Below are positions 39,857 through 49,332 of a DNA stretch of 64,000 bases, in pieces. This DNA comes from Granulicella arctica (GTDB taxonomy: Bacteria; Acidobacteriota; Terriglobia; Terriglobales; Acidobacteriaceae), in contig NZ_JACCCW010000001.1 of NCBI RefSeq assembly GCF_013410065.1, positions 1,979,187-2,043,186 of the forward strand, read 5' to 3'. Position 1 is the stretch's first letter. Every line of letters begins with the position of its first letter. The notes under the pieces are model-generated. The model saw nothing but the letters and a program-made list of their open reading frames with translations, was not told the DNA's origin and did not search any database. A program made the position numbers and the translations under genes.

Positions 39857-40270
39857 ATGGCAAAGAAGACACCGCAACTCAGCTTCAACGACGTCCTCTC
39901 CGCGCTGGGTAGTCAGCGATTTGATGTCGCCCCCGCGCAGGAGGGTGCAAAGCGTACCCCCGGTGCCTTCCAGGTCCGCAAATTCGGCTGTGCGGCTGAG
40001 ATCGCTGACGCCGGGGACGGCACCGTCCTTGTGCTCGCTCGTCCCGGCTACGTGTTGGGTGGCGAGATCTCGCGCATCCTCGACCGTGGCTACCAGAAGT
40101 TCCTGAAGACCAGCCGCCTTGAGATCCCGGCCACCGCCGACCATCTCCGCGCTATCCATGAGTTTAGCGAAGAGTTGAAACAGGCTTCAGGTGCCACCAG
40201 TCTCTACAACGAGTCGCTCGGCACCACCAGCGACCGCTACGTCTACGACCGGGTCAAGGGCAGGGAATAG
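39857..40270 (+). CDS. Conserved-looking hypothetical protein
   Basis: A 137-residue soluble protein of unknown function. It has a Lys-start N-terminus, a central beta-rich part (GAFQVRKFGCAAEIADAG, TVLVLARPGYVLGGE) and a helical C-terminus ending in DRYVYDRVKGRE. No signal, membrane segment or recognised domain. It stands alone between cysM and rsmI. Codon use is like its neighbours, so I accept it as a gene. Confidence 0.6.
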   Translation: MAKKTPQLSFNDVLSALGSQRFDVAPAQEGAKRTPGAFQVRKFGCAAEIADAGDGTVLVLARPGYVLGGEISRILDRGYQKFLKTSRLEIPATADHLRAIHEFSEELKQASGATSLYNESLGTTSDRYVYDRVKGRE

Positions 40271-40273
40271 CAG

Positions 40274-41152
40274 CTACCGCAGTCGCTTCTGCTCCCGCTG
40301 CAACTCCCGGTAGGCCTCGCTCTTGCCGATGCCGCGCTCCCGCGCCACTCGCTTCAGCGCATCCATCTCGCCGAGTCCCTCGGCTTTTCTGACTGCCGCG
40401 ACCTCCTCGGCGATACTCGTCGTCCGCACGGTCGTCTCCGCAGCCGAGAGCGCCAGCAGCAGCACAATCTCCCCGCGCACGCTCGCCCGAGCCGCCAATA
40501 TCCCGCGCAGCTCGCCCACCGGCCCGCGCAAAAACTCCTCATGCAACTTCGTCAGCTCACGGGCAACCACGACGTGCTGCGTAGCCCCAAAACTCGCCTC
40601 GACATCCGCAAGCGTGTCCACAATGCGGTGCGGAGCCTCGTAAAACACCTGCACCCCACCATCCCGAGGCAGCGCCTCCAACGCGGTCTTACGGGCACCC
40701 TCCTTCGCCGGAAGAAAGCCGTGGAAGGTGAATCGCTCCGTCGGCAGCCCACTTGCGATCAACGCCGAGATCGCAGCGTTCGCTCCCGGCACCGGAAACA
40801 CAGCTATGCCCGCTGCAATCGCCGCCGCCGCAATCTGGCCTCCGGGATCGGCGATGCCCGGCGTCCCTGCGTCGCTCACAACGGCGATCCGAGCCCCCGC
40901 GGCCAGCTCCGCCGCCAGTTCCTCCGAGCGGCTCGCCTCGTTGTGCATGTGATAGCTCACCGTCGGCGTCTTGATGCCGAAGTGGTTCAGCAGCTTCTGC
41001 GTCTGTCGCGTATCCTCGCAGGCGATCCGGTCGACGCTCCGCAACACCCGCAGTGCTCGCAGCGTGATGTCTTCTAGATTGCCGATCGGCGTTGCTACCA
41101 GGTAAAGTCCCGGTGCCAGTGGCTTGTCCGGCGATGCTTCCTGCTCACTCAT
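40274..41152 (-). CDS. rsmI: 16S rRNA (cytidine1402-2'-O)-methyltransferase
   Basis: A 292-residue SAM enzyme of the tetrapyrrole-methylase fold that modifies C1402 of 16S rRNA. Motifs: YLVATPIGNLEDIT, ACEDTRQTQKLL, VSDAGTPGIADPG, FPVPGANAAISAL, ARELTKLHEEF. Its start overlaps the stop of the upstream membrane protein gene (ATGA). Confidence 0.95.
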   Translation of the reverse strand: MSEQEASPDKPLAPGLYLVATPIGNLEDITLRALRVLRSVDRIACEDTRQTQKLLNHFGIKTPTVSYHMHNEASRSEELAAELAAGARIAVVSDAGTPGIADPGGQIAAAAIAAGIAVFPVPGANAAISALIASGLPTERFTFHGFLPAKEGARKTALEALPRDGGVQVFYEAPHRIVDTLADVEASFGATQHVVVARELTKLHEEFLRGPVGELRGILAARASVRGEIVLLLALSAAETTVRTTSIAEEVAAVRKAEGLGEMDALKRVARERGIGKSEAYRELQREQKRLR

Positions 41153-42261
41153 GCCTGATCGGTCGGCCGTAACTTGCGGCTCTGGTTCAACATCCCCATG
41201 GAGTGGGCCAGGTTCTGCGGCGTTATGATTCCCACCACCCGCTCGCCCTCCGTTACCGGCAGCAACTGCGCGCCGCGCCCCGCCATCACCCGACGCAGGG
41301 TCTTCACCAGCGAGTCGTCCGGATGCGCCGTCTGGAACGTCTTCGTCATCACGCCCTGCACATAGCCATTGCCGTCAGCCTGTAGCGCGTCGAGGATGCT
41401 CTGCCGCGACACCGCGCCCACGATGTTGACTCCGCGTACCACCGGATAGACATCCTGCAAGCTGTGGATCGACCGCTGTAGCGCGTCCTCCAGTGTGTCC
41501 GACGCCGACAGCATGCTGTACTCCGTCATCATCACGTCGCGCATCTTCACGGAGTCGTTATCGCCCTGCAACAGCAGCCCCTGGTCGTCCATGTGTGCGC
41601 CGATCAGTACAAACGCACCGATCATCGTCATCCAGATATTGGCGAAGAACAGGCCCCCAAGCATCAGCGCAAACGCGACGATCTGTCCAAGCCCCGCAGC
41701 CGCTCGCATCCCCTTCAGACCACCCTGCGCCTTCGCAAACTCGCCCCGGAACACCCGTCCCCCATCCAGCGGCACCGCTGGTAGCAGGTTGACGATGCCC
41801 AGCAGGATATTCACCCAGGCCAGCGCGCGTAGCAGATGCGCCGGCGTCACCCATGGGCGATCGATGAGGTTCACCTGCGGTGTCACCGTCATGACCAGCG
41901 CCCCGACCGTCAGGCCGAAGAAAATATTGGCCACCGGTCCCACCAGAGCCATCTGGCGCTGTATCTCGACCTTCGCCGCGCGTTCCGTGGTCTCGCTCGT
42001 CGCATAGGTGATCAAGCCGCCGGTCGGCAGCAGCAGGATGCTCCGCAGCTTCAATCCGCACCAAGCCGCGCCCAGAGCCCGCGCTACCTCACGCACCACC
42101 ACCGCCAGCAACAACAGCAGCCACAACGCCAGTCCGCGGGCGCCGTTTACACCCAGAGCCGACGCATAACTCACCGACAGTCCCAGCAAGATGAGAAAGA
42201 AAAGATGGATGCGTACATCCACGCCGAGATATCTGCCGATCGGGAAAGACCACCCACGCAT
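41149..42261 (-). CDS. Site-2-protease-like membrane protein with CBS pair, zinc motif lost
   Basis: A 370-residue relative of the M50 (S2P/SpoIVFB-type) intramembrane metalloproteases with about five membrane segments in residues 18-225 and two CBS domains in about 235-360. The expected HExxH is REVAR (residues 57-61): both zinc histidines are Arg while the Glu stays. The third-ligand region NLLPAVPLDGG (Asp166) is kept. It is therefore probably not a zinc protease. A nucleotide-sensing pseudoprotease is a possible role. Translationally coupled to rsmI. Confidence 0.8.
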   Translation of the reverse strand: MRGWSFPIGRYLGVDVRIHLFFLILLGLSVSYASALGVNGARGLALWLLLLLAVVVREVARALGAAWCGLKLRSILLLPTGGLITYATSETTERAAKVEIQRQMALVGPVANIFFGLTVGALVMTVTPQVNLIDRPWVTPAHLLRALAWVNILLGIVNLLPAVPLDGGRVFRGEFAKAQGGLKGMRAAAGLGQIVAFALMLGGLFFANIWMTMIGAFVLIGAHMDDQGLLLQGDNDSVKMRDVMMTEYSMLSASDTLEDALQRSIHSLQDVYPVVRGVNIVGAVSRQSILDALQADGNGYVQGVMTKTFQTAHPDDSLVKTLRRVMAGRGAQLLPVTEGERVVGIITPQNLAHSMGMLNQSRKLRPTDQA

Positions 42262-42324
42262 AGATCTTCATTGTATGCGCTAGCTCTCCACCGTCGCATT
42301 GCATCAGCCGTTACGATAAGAACT

Positions 42325-42918
42325 ATGCGCGTCATCGCCGGTACCTATCGCTCCCGCATCCTCACCGCTCCCAAAGGAACCGAGACTCGCCCCACCAGCG
42401 ACCGTCTCCGCGAAACCCTCTTCAACGTCCTGTCGCCGCGCCTCGAAGGATGCCGCTTTATCGACCTCTACGCCGGTACCGGAGCCGTCGGCATCGAAGC
42501 CATCAGCCGAGGCGCAGCCCACGTCTGGTTCAGCGAGAACGGCCCAGCCGCCATCACCGCTCTCCGCACCAATCTCGCCGCCCTCAAGATCACCCGAGGC
42601 TTTACCCTCGAAGATCGCGGCACCGGTGCGCTCCTCCAGCGCCTCGGCAAACTCGGCCAGCTCATCGACCTCCTCTACCTCGACCCTCCCTATGAGGCCG
42701 AAGCCGAGTACGAAGCCACCCTCAACTTCCTAGGCAGCGCCCGTGGCCGAGCCGCACTCTCACCCGACGCCCTCGTCATCGCCGAGCACTCCAGCAAGTC
42801 CAAACTCTCCGCTCGCTACGGCAGCCTCCACCACACCCGCACCAAAAAGCAAGGCGAAGCCGCACTCAGCTTCTTCGCCTATCCTGAAGAAGCCAAAGAC
42901 CCGGTGGAGCAGGAGTAA
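42325..42918 (+). CDS. rsmD: 16S rRNA (guanine966-N2)-methyltransferase
   Basis: A 197-residue Rossmann methyltransferase. MRVIAGTYRSR starts the family, RPTSDRLRETLFNVL and DLYAGTGAVGIEA bind RNA and SAM, and DPPY is the catalytic motif IV. The ATG at 42325 is used; the frame extends much further upstream only as antisense of the S2P-like gene. Divergent from that gene with a 63-base gap. Confidence 0.93.
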   Translation: MRVIAGTYRSRILTAPKGTETRPTSDRLRETLFNVLSPRLEGCRFIDLYAGTGAVGIEAISRGAAHVWFSENGPAAITALRTNLAALKITRGFTLEDRGTGALLQRLGKLGQLIDLLYLDPPYEAEAEYEATLNFLGSARGRAALSPDALVIAEHSSKSKLSARYGSLHHTRTKKQGEAALSFFAYPEEAKDPVEQE

Positions 42919-42949
42919 GCCGCCGGTCATTTCGCTACCGCATGTTCTG

Positions 42950-43510
42950 CTACCGCACCCCACCCGTGTGAGTCCCCGTCTTCAGGCTCACACGGAACTC
43001 CATCTCGCGGTCCGTCATCAGATCCCACCCGAACCCGACCACGGTGTCCTCCAGGATCTCGGTGATCCGTACACCCTCCCAGCTCAGCTTCGCCGTCTGC
43101 CACACCTGCCCGTCGATGCCCCACGCCACGAGCGAATGAAACCCCACAAAAAGCAGCAGCCCCTGCTCCTCCAACACCAGCACCGACACCACAGGCTTCA
43201 GCCCGATCTGCACGCATCTCGCAGGCGCAAGCGTATCGACGATATACGCATACCCCCCGGCCACCGCACACATCTCGTCTGGATTGGGACAGGCAAACAC
43301 CCCGGTCGGCATCGAAGCGCTCGTAAATCCCAGCGCGCACGTTGCTAAAAAGCTGCCTCCGGATTTTGGCCTGACAGAAAGCAACAGAGCTCCCCGCGCC
43401 AGCGCATCCTCTTCGCCGGCAATCTGCAACGGATAGGTAAACTGCCGTGCTGGAGCGATCATCGGGGGCTGCGCCAACACCTCTACAGTCCAGCTCTGTG
43501 CAAACGCCAT
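42950..43510 (-). CDS. Hypothetical protein, beta-rich
   Basis: A 186-residue protein of unknown function. The sequence alternates short hydrophobic strands (VSVLVLEEQGLLLFVG, WEGVRITEIL) and has five cysteines in the first 105 residues. No clear signal peptide. Its start shares one base with the stop of the upstream PLP-enzyme gene (TGATG), so it is translated from the same message. Confidence 0.6.
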   Translation of the reverse strand: MAFAQSWTVEVLAQPPMIAPARQFTYPLQIAGEEDALARGALLLSVRPKSGGSFLATCALGFTSASMPTGVFACPNPDEMCAVAGGYAYIVDTLAPARCVQIGLKPVVSVLVLEEQGLLLFVGFHSLVAWGIDGQVWQTAKLSWEGVRITEILEDTVVGFGWDLMTDREMEFRVSLKTGTHTGGVR

Positions 43511-44631
43511 CAGACCGTCGCCTCAAGCGCCTGCTCGATGTCTTCGATCAGGTCCTCTACCGCCTCGCAGCCCGCGCTCATCCGGATGAACCCCTCGTGC
43601 ACCGCATCGCTGCCCCAGCGAGCCCGTCGTTCTGCTGTCGTCGTCACTCCGCCAAAGCTCGTCGCCTCGGTGACCAGCTTCGCCTTCGACAAAAACGTCT
43701 CCGCCGCCACCTTGTCCCGCAGCGTAAACGAGAGCACCGCTCCGAAATACTTCATCTGCCGCGCCGCAATCGCATGCCCCGGATCGCTCGGCAATCCCGG
43801 ATATAGCACGCCTGAAACCTCTCGCCGAGCCGTCAGAAACTCCGCAATCCGCAACGCATTCTGCGATGAGCGCTCCAGCCGCAGCGGCAGTGTCGCCAGA
43901 GACCGCAGCGCCAGCCACGCCTCCATCGGTCCCACGATTCCACCCGTCAGCGTCCGCCACTGGTCGATCTTCGCCATCAGCTCCATGTCCCTCACCGCGA
44001 CATGCCCCACCATCAGATCGCTGTGTCCGGTCATCGACTTCGCATCCGACGCGACGGAAAAATCCGCTCCAAGAGCCAGCGGAAGCTGCCCCAGCGCCGT
44101 CGCCGTCGTATTGTCCAACGCCACCAGAGCCCCGGCCTCATGCGCCCGCTCGCACAACGCGGCAATGTCACACACCTCCATCGTCGGGTTCGACGGCGAC
44201 TCGATCCACAGCAGCTTCGCGCCCTCCAGCAAGCCCGCCTGCGCACCGCCAGCCGTCGGAGCCGTTCGCAGCGTCACCCCCATCTGGACGAAATACTCTT
44301 GCACCAACACCCGCGCCGCAAAGTACGCATTCGACGGCAGCACCACCACATCTCCCGGCCGCAGCACCGCACCAAACACCGCAGTACATGCCGCCATCCC
44401 TGATGCAAACACCAGCGCGCTCGCCCGGTATCCCGGCCCCGACTCCATCTGCCCAATCGCCTTCTCGAGCGCCGTCCATGTCGGATTATGCGACCGCGCA
44501 TAACTGTATGCGGCATCTACCGGATCCCCCGGCGAATGGAACGGAGCGGCAAACACCGGCCCCTCGTGCAGTGCTTCACCAGCAACCGCCTGGGTCAAAG
44601 TAGCTCGAATGATCTTTGTGGCGTCGCGCAT
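43510..44631 (-). CDS. Cys/Met-metabolism PLP enzyme (cystathionine synthase/lyase-like)
   Basis: A 373-residue fold-type I PLP enzyme of the trans-sulfuration family. PLP lysine is in SDAKSMTGHSDL; other marks are SYARSHNPTW, FASGMAACTAVF, ESPSNPTMEV, the DNTTAT Asp and, near the C-terminus, TSFGGV. Cystathionine gamma-synthase, beta- or gamma-lyase cannot be told apart by eye. The start at 44631 gives a 23-base gap from thiL; an ATG at 44676 would overlap thiL. Confidence 0.85.
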   Translation of the reverse strand: MRDATKIIRATLTQAVAGEALHEGPVFAAPFHSPGDPVDAAYSYARSHNPTWTALEKAIGQMESGPGYRASALVFASGMAACTAVFGAVLRPGDVVVLPSNAYFAARVLVQEYFVQMGVTLRTAPTAGGAQAGLLEGAKLLWIESPSNPTMEVCDIAALCERAHEAGALVALDNTTATALGQLPLALGADFSVASDAKSMTGHSDLMVGHVAVRDMELMAKIDQWRTLTGGIVGPMEAWLALRSLATLPLRLERSSQNALRIAEFLTARREVSGVLYPGLPSDPGHAIAARQMKYFGAVLSFTLRDKVAAETFLSKAKLVTEATSFGGVTTTAERRARWGSDAVHEGFIRMSAGCEAVEDLIEDIEQALEATV

Positions 44632-44654
44632 ACCGCTATCTTCGCAGGTTGGCC

Positions 44655-45632
44655 CTAACTCTTGAAGTGCTCCCACCCTCCCGGCTGCAGCGGCTCCCGC
44701 CTGCCATCCGTACGCTGCAACATCACTCCTGCCTTTGCCCGAGTCGCCTTACCAATCGCCGTCACCGCTACCCCTGCAATCCGCTTCGGCACCTTCACCG
44801 ATGCTGGTGCTGTAAACAGCAACTCATAGTCTTCGCCTCCGTCCAACGCTTGACGAAGTGTAGCCAGCCGATGCACCGGCAGCCGAGCTTCGTCCACCTC
44901 CGCTCCCACCCCCGACTCACGGCACAGATGAGCCAGATCGGTCGAGAGTCCATCGCTCAGATCCATGCACGCTCCAGCTAGCCCGCGCTTCAGCAGCCGC
45001 TCTCCTACAGCAACCCGTGGCTCCGGAAACATCTGCGGATGCGCCTCCGCCGTCCCGATCCTTACACGCCGCACGCGTCCCGTTTGCATTCTCTCTAGCT
45101 CCGCCGCTGCTCCACCCAGCGTCCCCGTCACGTACAGCACGTCTCCCGCACGCGCACCCGACCGCCGCAGCGCCCGTCCCGCCGCCGCCGTCCCAATCAG
45201 CACAATATCCGCCAGGATCTGCTCTCCCGGAGCCGCTGCTGTATCCCCACCCGCCAGTGGAACCTGATACCGCCCTGCCAATCGCCGCAATCCTACAAAA
45301 AAACGGTCAACCCATTCCTGATTAACGCCCACCGGCAACGCCAGCGAGAGGAATGCCGCCATCGGCGTCGCACCCATCGCCGCCAGGTCACTCAAGCCCC
45401 GTGCCAGACACCGGTGCCCTACCGACTCTGGCGCATGCCAGTCCCGTCGAAAATGCCGCCCTTCCAGCGTAAAATCCGTTGTGACAATAACTTCACTCCC
45501 CGCTGGCGGTCGCAAAATAGCGCAGTCATCCCCGATCCCCAGTGTCACGAACCGGCTGCGCCGCCCTCCCGACTCCCGCCGGATGCGCTCGATTAGCGCA
45601 AGCTCCCCCATCTGTTGGCTCTGTTTTTTCAT
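44655..45632 (-). CDS. thiL: Thiamine-monophosphate kinase
   Basis: A 325-residue PurM/AIR-synthase-fold kinase that phosphorylates thiamine phosphate to thiamine diphosphate. Motifs: GIGDDCAIL, TTDFTLEGRHF, DLAAMGATP, GGDTAAAPG, DLSDGLSTDL and GGEDYELLF. No TPP riboswitch was seen upstream in 45633-45862. Confidence 0.95.
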   Translation of the reverse strand: MKKQSQQMGELALIERIRRESGGRRSRFVTLGIGDDCAILRPPAGSEVIVTTDFTLEGRHFRRDWHAPESVGHRCLARGLSDLAAMGATPMAAFLSLALPVGVNQEWVDRFFVGLRRLAGRYQVPLAGGDTAAAPGEQILADIVLIGTAAAGRALRRSGARAGDVLYVTGTLGGAAAELERMQTGRVRRVRIGTAEAHPQMFPEPRVAVGERLLKRGLAGACMDLSDGLSTDLAHLCRESGVGAEVDEARLPVHRLATLRQALDGGEDYELLFTAPASVKVPKRIAGVAVTAIGKATRAKAGVMLQRTDGRREPLQPGGWEHFKS

Positions 45633-45862
45633 CTCGATGGAGCATACCGCGCTCTTGAGTTGGGGAATTTCTAATACGCTCGGAATTTAACTTGCGTCGG
45701 GAGCGTTTGCGTGGAGGGGTGGCCTTTGTTAGCATTCACTATAAGTTCAAAAGGGTTTGCGCATCCTCAAATGGCGATTGCTAATCTTCATTTGCTTAGG
45801 GCAATCGTTTACTCTCGTACCGCTGGGCCACTTGGTCAAATTCTGGGACTTAGGATCTCCGT

Positions 45863-46864
45863 TTGAGTTTCAAGAAGCGCCATTACATTCTCTTCGTCAC
45901 GCGTGACACCGACGGTAGCCTCCGCAAGGTTCCAGTTCCGCTCTACTATGCCTATGTCTTCGTGGCGGTAGCGGCGATTGGCCTCTTCAGCATCGCGGGA
46001 CTGGCTGGCTCGTACTCGCGGATGCTCATCAAGACCGCCCACTTTAACGAGCTGCGCCGCGATCACGACTCCCTCCGCAAGGACTACGCCTCCCTCGAGA
46101 AGCAGGACCGCGAGAAGGACATCCAGGCCGCCTCTCTCGGCTCGCTCGCCAGTGAGGTTTCAGCCCTCTACGGCCTCACCGCCAGCAAGCTAGCCTTGCC
46201 CATGGCGAGACTCGGCTCCCACAAAGGCAAGAAGGAAGAGGTCTCTGTCAACGCGCCGATCTCCTCCGGCACGACTGCCGGCTTCACCGATCAGAGCTAT
46301 TTCAAATCCCTTGATGCCTTCTATGCTCTGCGGACCTCCGCTATGAGCGGCGTGAACACGCATAGCAGCTTCGAGGCGACCGGTCTCAGCGGCAACTTTA
46401 CCGGCATTACCGGCCTCGATGCCAGCTTCGATGGCCCCTCCATCTGGCCCGTCATCGGTCCCATCACCTCCAGCTTCGGCCAGCGTGAAGACCCTGTCCT
46501 CGGCAACGGCGAGGGTGAGTTCCACACCGGCGTCGACATCGGTGCGCCTAACGGAACGCCCATCATCGCCACCGCTGATGGCGTCGTTCGTTCCGCCGAG
46601 ATGGCCAACGGCTATGGCCGCGAGGTCATCATCGATCACGGCCACGGCGTCGAAACCCTCTTCGGCCACATGTCGGGCTTTGCCGTCATGTCCGGTCAGA
46701 GCGTCACTCGCGGCCAGGTCATCGGCTACGTCGGACACAGCGGCCGTACCACCGGCTCGCATCTCCACTACGAGGTCCGCATCCGCAACATCCCCGTCAA
46801 CCCACACAAATACCTGCGGATGACGCTGGCGCAGTTAGCCTCCGAAGGCCCCAAGGGAATGTAA
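45863..46864 (+). CDS. Membrane-anchored M23 (LytM-type) peptidoglycan peptidase
   Basis: A 333-residue cell-wall endopeptidase. There is a short cytoplasmic tail, one membrane segment (about 28-50), a likely coiled coil (about 58-100), a Ser/Gly-rich linker and a C-terminal M23 domain from about 195. Zinc and catalytic residues are His221 and Asp225 (FHTGVDIG), His269 and His302 (HLHYEV), all present, so it looks active. The start is TTG at 45863 with TTAGGATCTCCG before it. Similar proteins act in cell elongation or division. Confidence 0.9.
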   Translation: MSFKKRHYILFVTRDTDGSLRKVPVPLYYAYVFVAVAAIGLFSIAGLAGSYSRMLIKTAHFNELRRDHDSLRKDYASLEKQDREKDIQAASLGSLASEVSALYGLTASKLALPMARLGSHKGKKEEVSVNAPISSGTTAGFTDQSYFKSLDAFYALRTSAMSGVNTHSSFEATGLSGNFTGITGLDASFDGPSIWPVIGPITSSFGQREDPVLGNGEGEFHTGVDIGAPNGTPIIATADGVVRSAEMANGYGREVIIDHGHGVETLFGHMSGFAVMSGQSVTRGQVIGYVGHSGRTTGSHLHYEVRIRNIPVNPHKYLRMTLAQLASEGPKGM

Positions 46865-46889
46865 ACAGCTCATAGCCAGTTGGACATAG

Positions 46890-46926
46890 AAAAGGGACGG
46901 AGATCATCATGACCGCCGTCCCTTTT
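46890..46926. terminator. Terminator after M23 peptidase gene
   Basis: Perfect 11-base-pair stem (46890-46900 with 46916-46926), whose outer pairs are A4 and T4, so it has a U-run in both directions. It lies between convergent stops at 46864 and 46945. Confidence 0.85.
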
Positions 46927-46944
46927 CTGCGTGATTCACTTCCT

Positions 46945-48285
46945 TTACTCCCCCTTGGCTGATCCCTTACCGCCGACATAGCTCACATGCCACACAATCC
47001 TCGATCCATCGTCCGATACGAAGAGTGAGCCGTCCTTAGCCACTGTCACACCCACCGGCCGACCCCATACATTACCGTCTGGTGTCACGAAGCCCGTCAG
47101 GAAGTCCTCATATGCGCCGGTGGCGTGGCCGTTGTGCATTGGAACCATGATGACCTCATACCCGCCGCGGCGCTTGCGGTTCCAGGATCCGTGCTCAGCC
47201 GCGAAGGCATTGCCCGTATAGCTGGCCGGGAACTGGTGTCCCTCGTAGAAGGCCATCTCCAGCGAGGCCATGTGCGGCTGCACCAGCACATCCGGCGTAA
47301 GCACCTTCGACTTCAGCTCTGGATGCGTCCCCACCAGTCGTGGGTCCTGATGGCCGCCCATGTAGTACCACGGCCAGCCATAGAAGCCGCCCTCTTCGAT
47401 GTGGGTAATGTAATCCGGCACCAGGTTGTTGCCCAGCCGGTCACGCTCGTTCACCGAGCACCAGAGCTGGCCGGTGATCGGGTTGATCGCCTCACCCACG
47501 CAGTTGCGGATGCCATACGCGTAGATCTTCACGAACTTGCCCTGTGGTGTGTATTCGAGCACATCAGCGCGGTGGAACTCGTCCGGATGCGTATCCGGGT
47601 CATCCGCGTTCGAGGCGGAGCCGACCGAGACGAACATCCGCTCGCCGTCCTTTGAGAACACTACGTCGCGGGTCCAGTGGCCGCCGCCGCGCAGCTGCGC
47701 GTAGCCTGGCAGCACTGGCACGATCGTCTCCGGAGCGCCCGTAGCTTTCAAGTCGCCGTTCTTATACGCGAAGCGCACCACTGAGGTCGTATTCGCCACA
47801 TAGACCCACTTCGGATTCTCCCCCGCCGGATAAAACGAGATGCCGAATGGATGGTCCAGTCCAGTCGCAAAGTCGGCGCTGGTCGCCACCTTACCGTCGG
47901 CCTTCACGCCACGCAGGATGCGCACTGTGCCTGCCTTGCTGTCTGCGAGGAAGAGGTCGCCGTTCGGCGCTGTACGGATCAGCCGCGGCTCCGTGAAGCC
48001 GCTCGCATACTCCTCCACCTTGAAACCCGCCGGCGCAATCGGCATTGCCCCATCCGGCCGCGGTGACAGGCTCGGTCCGTTATCGACCGACTCGTCCTCC
48101 TTCGGCTCCGGAAGATCGGCCAGCGTAAGTTTGCGCAGTACCCCTGGCTTCTGTTGCGAATAGTCGGCAAAGGCCGCCTGTCCGGTAATGGTCGTGGTGT
48201 CCTGGGCGTGCGCGGCAGGCAGCGCGACGAGCAGGAGCGGCAGGGAAGCGAGGAGCATCGGCATAGAGCGTCGGTAGAGCGTCAT
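46945..48285 (-). CDS. Secreted L-sorbosone/glucose-dehydrogenase-like beta-propeller protein
   Basis: A 446-residue exported protein: a signal peptide (about 1-27, ending AAHA), then a six-bladed propeller of the GSDH/sorbosone dehydrogenase type. Recognisable parts: GFKVEEYASGFTEPR, DHPFGISFYP, IYAYGIRNCVGEAINP and YGWPWYYMGG. Members bind PQQ or act as uncharacterised periplasmic oxidoreductases. GGAGAA precedes the start. The next gene upstream ends 30 bases away and is probably co-transcribed. Confidence 0.85.
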   Translation of the reverse strand: MTLYRRSMPMLLASLPLLLVALPAAHAQDTTTITGQAAFADYSQQKPGVLRKLTLADLPEPKEDESVDNGPSLSPRPDGAMPIAPAGFKVEEYASGFTEPRLIRTAPNGDLFLADSKAGTVRILRGVKADGKVATSADFATGLDHPFGISFYPAGENPKWVYVANTTSVVRFAYKNGDLKATGAPETIVPVLPGYAQLRGGGHWTRDVVFSKDGERMFVSVGSASNADDPDTHPDEFHRADVLEYTPQGKFVKIYAYGIRNCVGEAINPITGQLWCSVNERDRLGNNLVPDYITHIEEGGFYGWPWYYMGGHQDPRLVGTHPELKSKVLTPDVLVQPHMASLEMAFYEGHQFPASYTGNAFAAEHGSWNRKRRGGYEVIMVPMHNGHATGAYEDFLTGFVTPDGNVWGRPVGVTVAKDGSLFVSDDGSRIVWHVSYVGGKGSAKGE

Positions 48286-48315
48286 GGAAGTCTTCTCCGT
48301 GGGGTGTGCTGCTGG

Positions 48316-49332
48316 TTAATGGGATGCAGGCAACGAATCGGACGGCACCTCTTTTTCAGGCGTCGCCATATCCCGCAATAGTTCCATAGGAATGTTGGCC
48401 GTCACAACGGTACGGTCCTTGCTCTGGTCGATCTTGAGCGAATCGACCATCTGTCGCAGCGCCGCATCCGTCTTTGGCTGCGTCTGAATCTGCTGGATCG
48501 TCTTGAAAACATTCAGCACCGACGACAGCGCCTTCGTGGCCTCTGCTGCGTCCGCCTCGGTCGGCGACAGCTCCTCTATGCGTAGCCGGATGCTGCCCAG
48601 GTAGCGCACACTTGCCACAAACGTAGTGTCCTCCGGCAGCGGCAGTTGCAGCCCAAACAGCGTGATATATCCACGCTCCGAGAACGGCAATCCGATATGC
48701 CCGATCGCCCACGCGCTCGATAGCACCGGCACATCGCCGTATCGATCCGCTAGCAGAGACGAGCCCGCGAACGGCGACGCCCCCGCCCGATGCCGGTCCA
48801 GCATCGCATGAATCTGCTCCGTCGTCGGCATGTTGCTCGCGGCGATCGTATCGTAGCCAAGCTGCGTCACGCGCAGTTGCCGTCCCTTCGGACCCTTCAC
48901 CTCGCCCACCGGGATGGTGAAGATCTCATGCCCGGCATAGCTCTCCGTCGATGTGGCGACCCCAGTCAGGTAGTGTGCCAGTTTTTCTGCGTCGAAGCGC
49001 CCCTCGAAGACCTCCGAGTAAGCCACCGGCCCGTTCGGCCCATTGGGATCGTCCATGCGATGCAGCGCAAAGGCGACCGCATCCAGGTCCCGTTCCGGCA
49101 CGATCCCCGTTGCGTCGATAAACTGCTGGAACTCCGCGCTCCGAGCCACCACCGTCTTGTCGAAGTGCGTCGCCGTCCGCAGCGGCTTCACATTGGCGTA
49201 CACGATTGCGTCGCACTCCGGCAGCAGCCGCGCCACCTCCGGCGGAGCCTTCGCCCGCAGCAACAGAGCCACACCAAGCGCCGCGACCAGCGCGAGCATC
49301 AGCAGCCAGGAATAGCGCGTGGGCTTACGCAT
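48316..49332 (-). CDS. Hypothetical membrane-anchored protein
   Basis: A 338-residue protein with an N-terminal membrane anchor or uncleaved signal (residues about 8-26) and an otherwise soluble extracytoplasmic part that starts APPEVARLLPECDAIVYANV. No catalytic motif is recognised. The overall style, in which a duplicated alpha/beta segment handles 'FDKTVV' and 'FEGRFDAEKL' elements, resembles uncharacterised Acidobacteria proteins. Function unknown. Confidence 0.65.
   Translation of the reverse strand: MRKPTRYSWLLMLALVAALGVALLLRAKAPPEVARLLPECDAIVYANVKPLRTATHFDKTVVARSAEFQQFIDATGIVPERDLDAVAFALHRMDDPNGPNGPVAYSEVFEGRFDAEKLAHYLTGVATSTESYAGHEIFTIPVGEVKGPKGRQLRVTQLGYDTIAASNMPTTEQIHAMLDRHRAGASPFAGSSLLADRYGDVPVLSSAWAIGHIGLPFSERGYITLFGLQLPLPEDTTFVASVRYLGSIRLRIEELSPTEADAAEATKALSSVLNVFKTIQQIQTQPKTDAALRQMVDSLKIDQSKDRTVVTANIPMELLRDMATPEKEVPSDSLPASH

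Noticed and set aside
45633..45862. Possible riboswitch near thiL and the M23 gene
   Set aside because: Neither a TPP nor a SAM aptamer core could be recognised on either strand.
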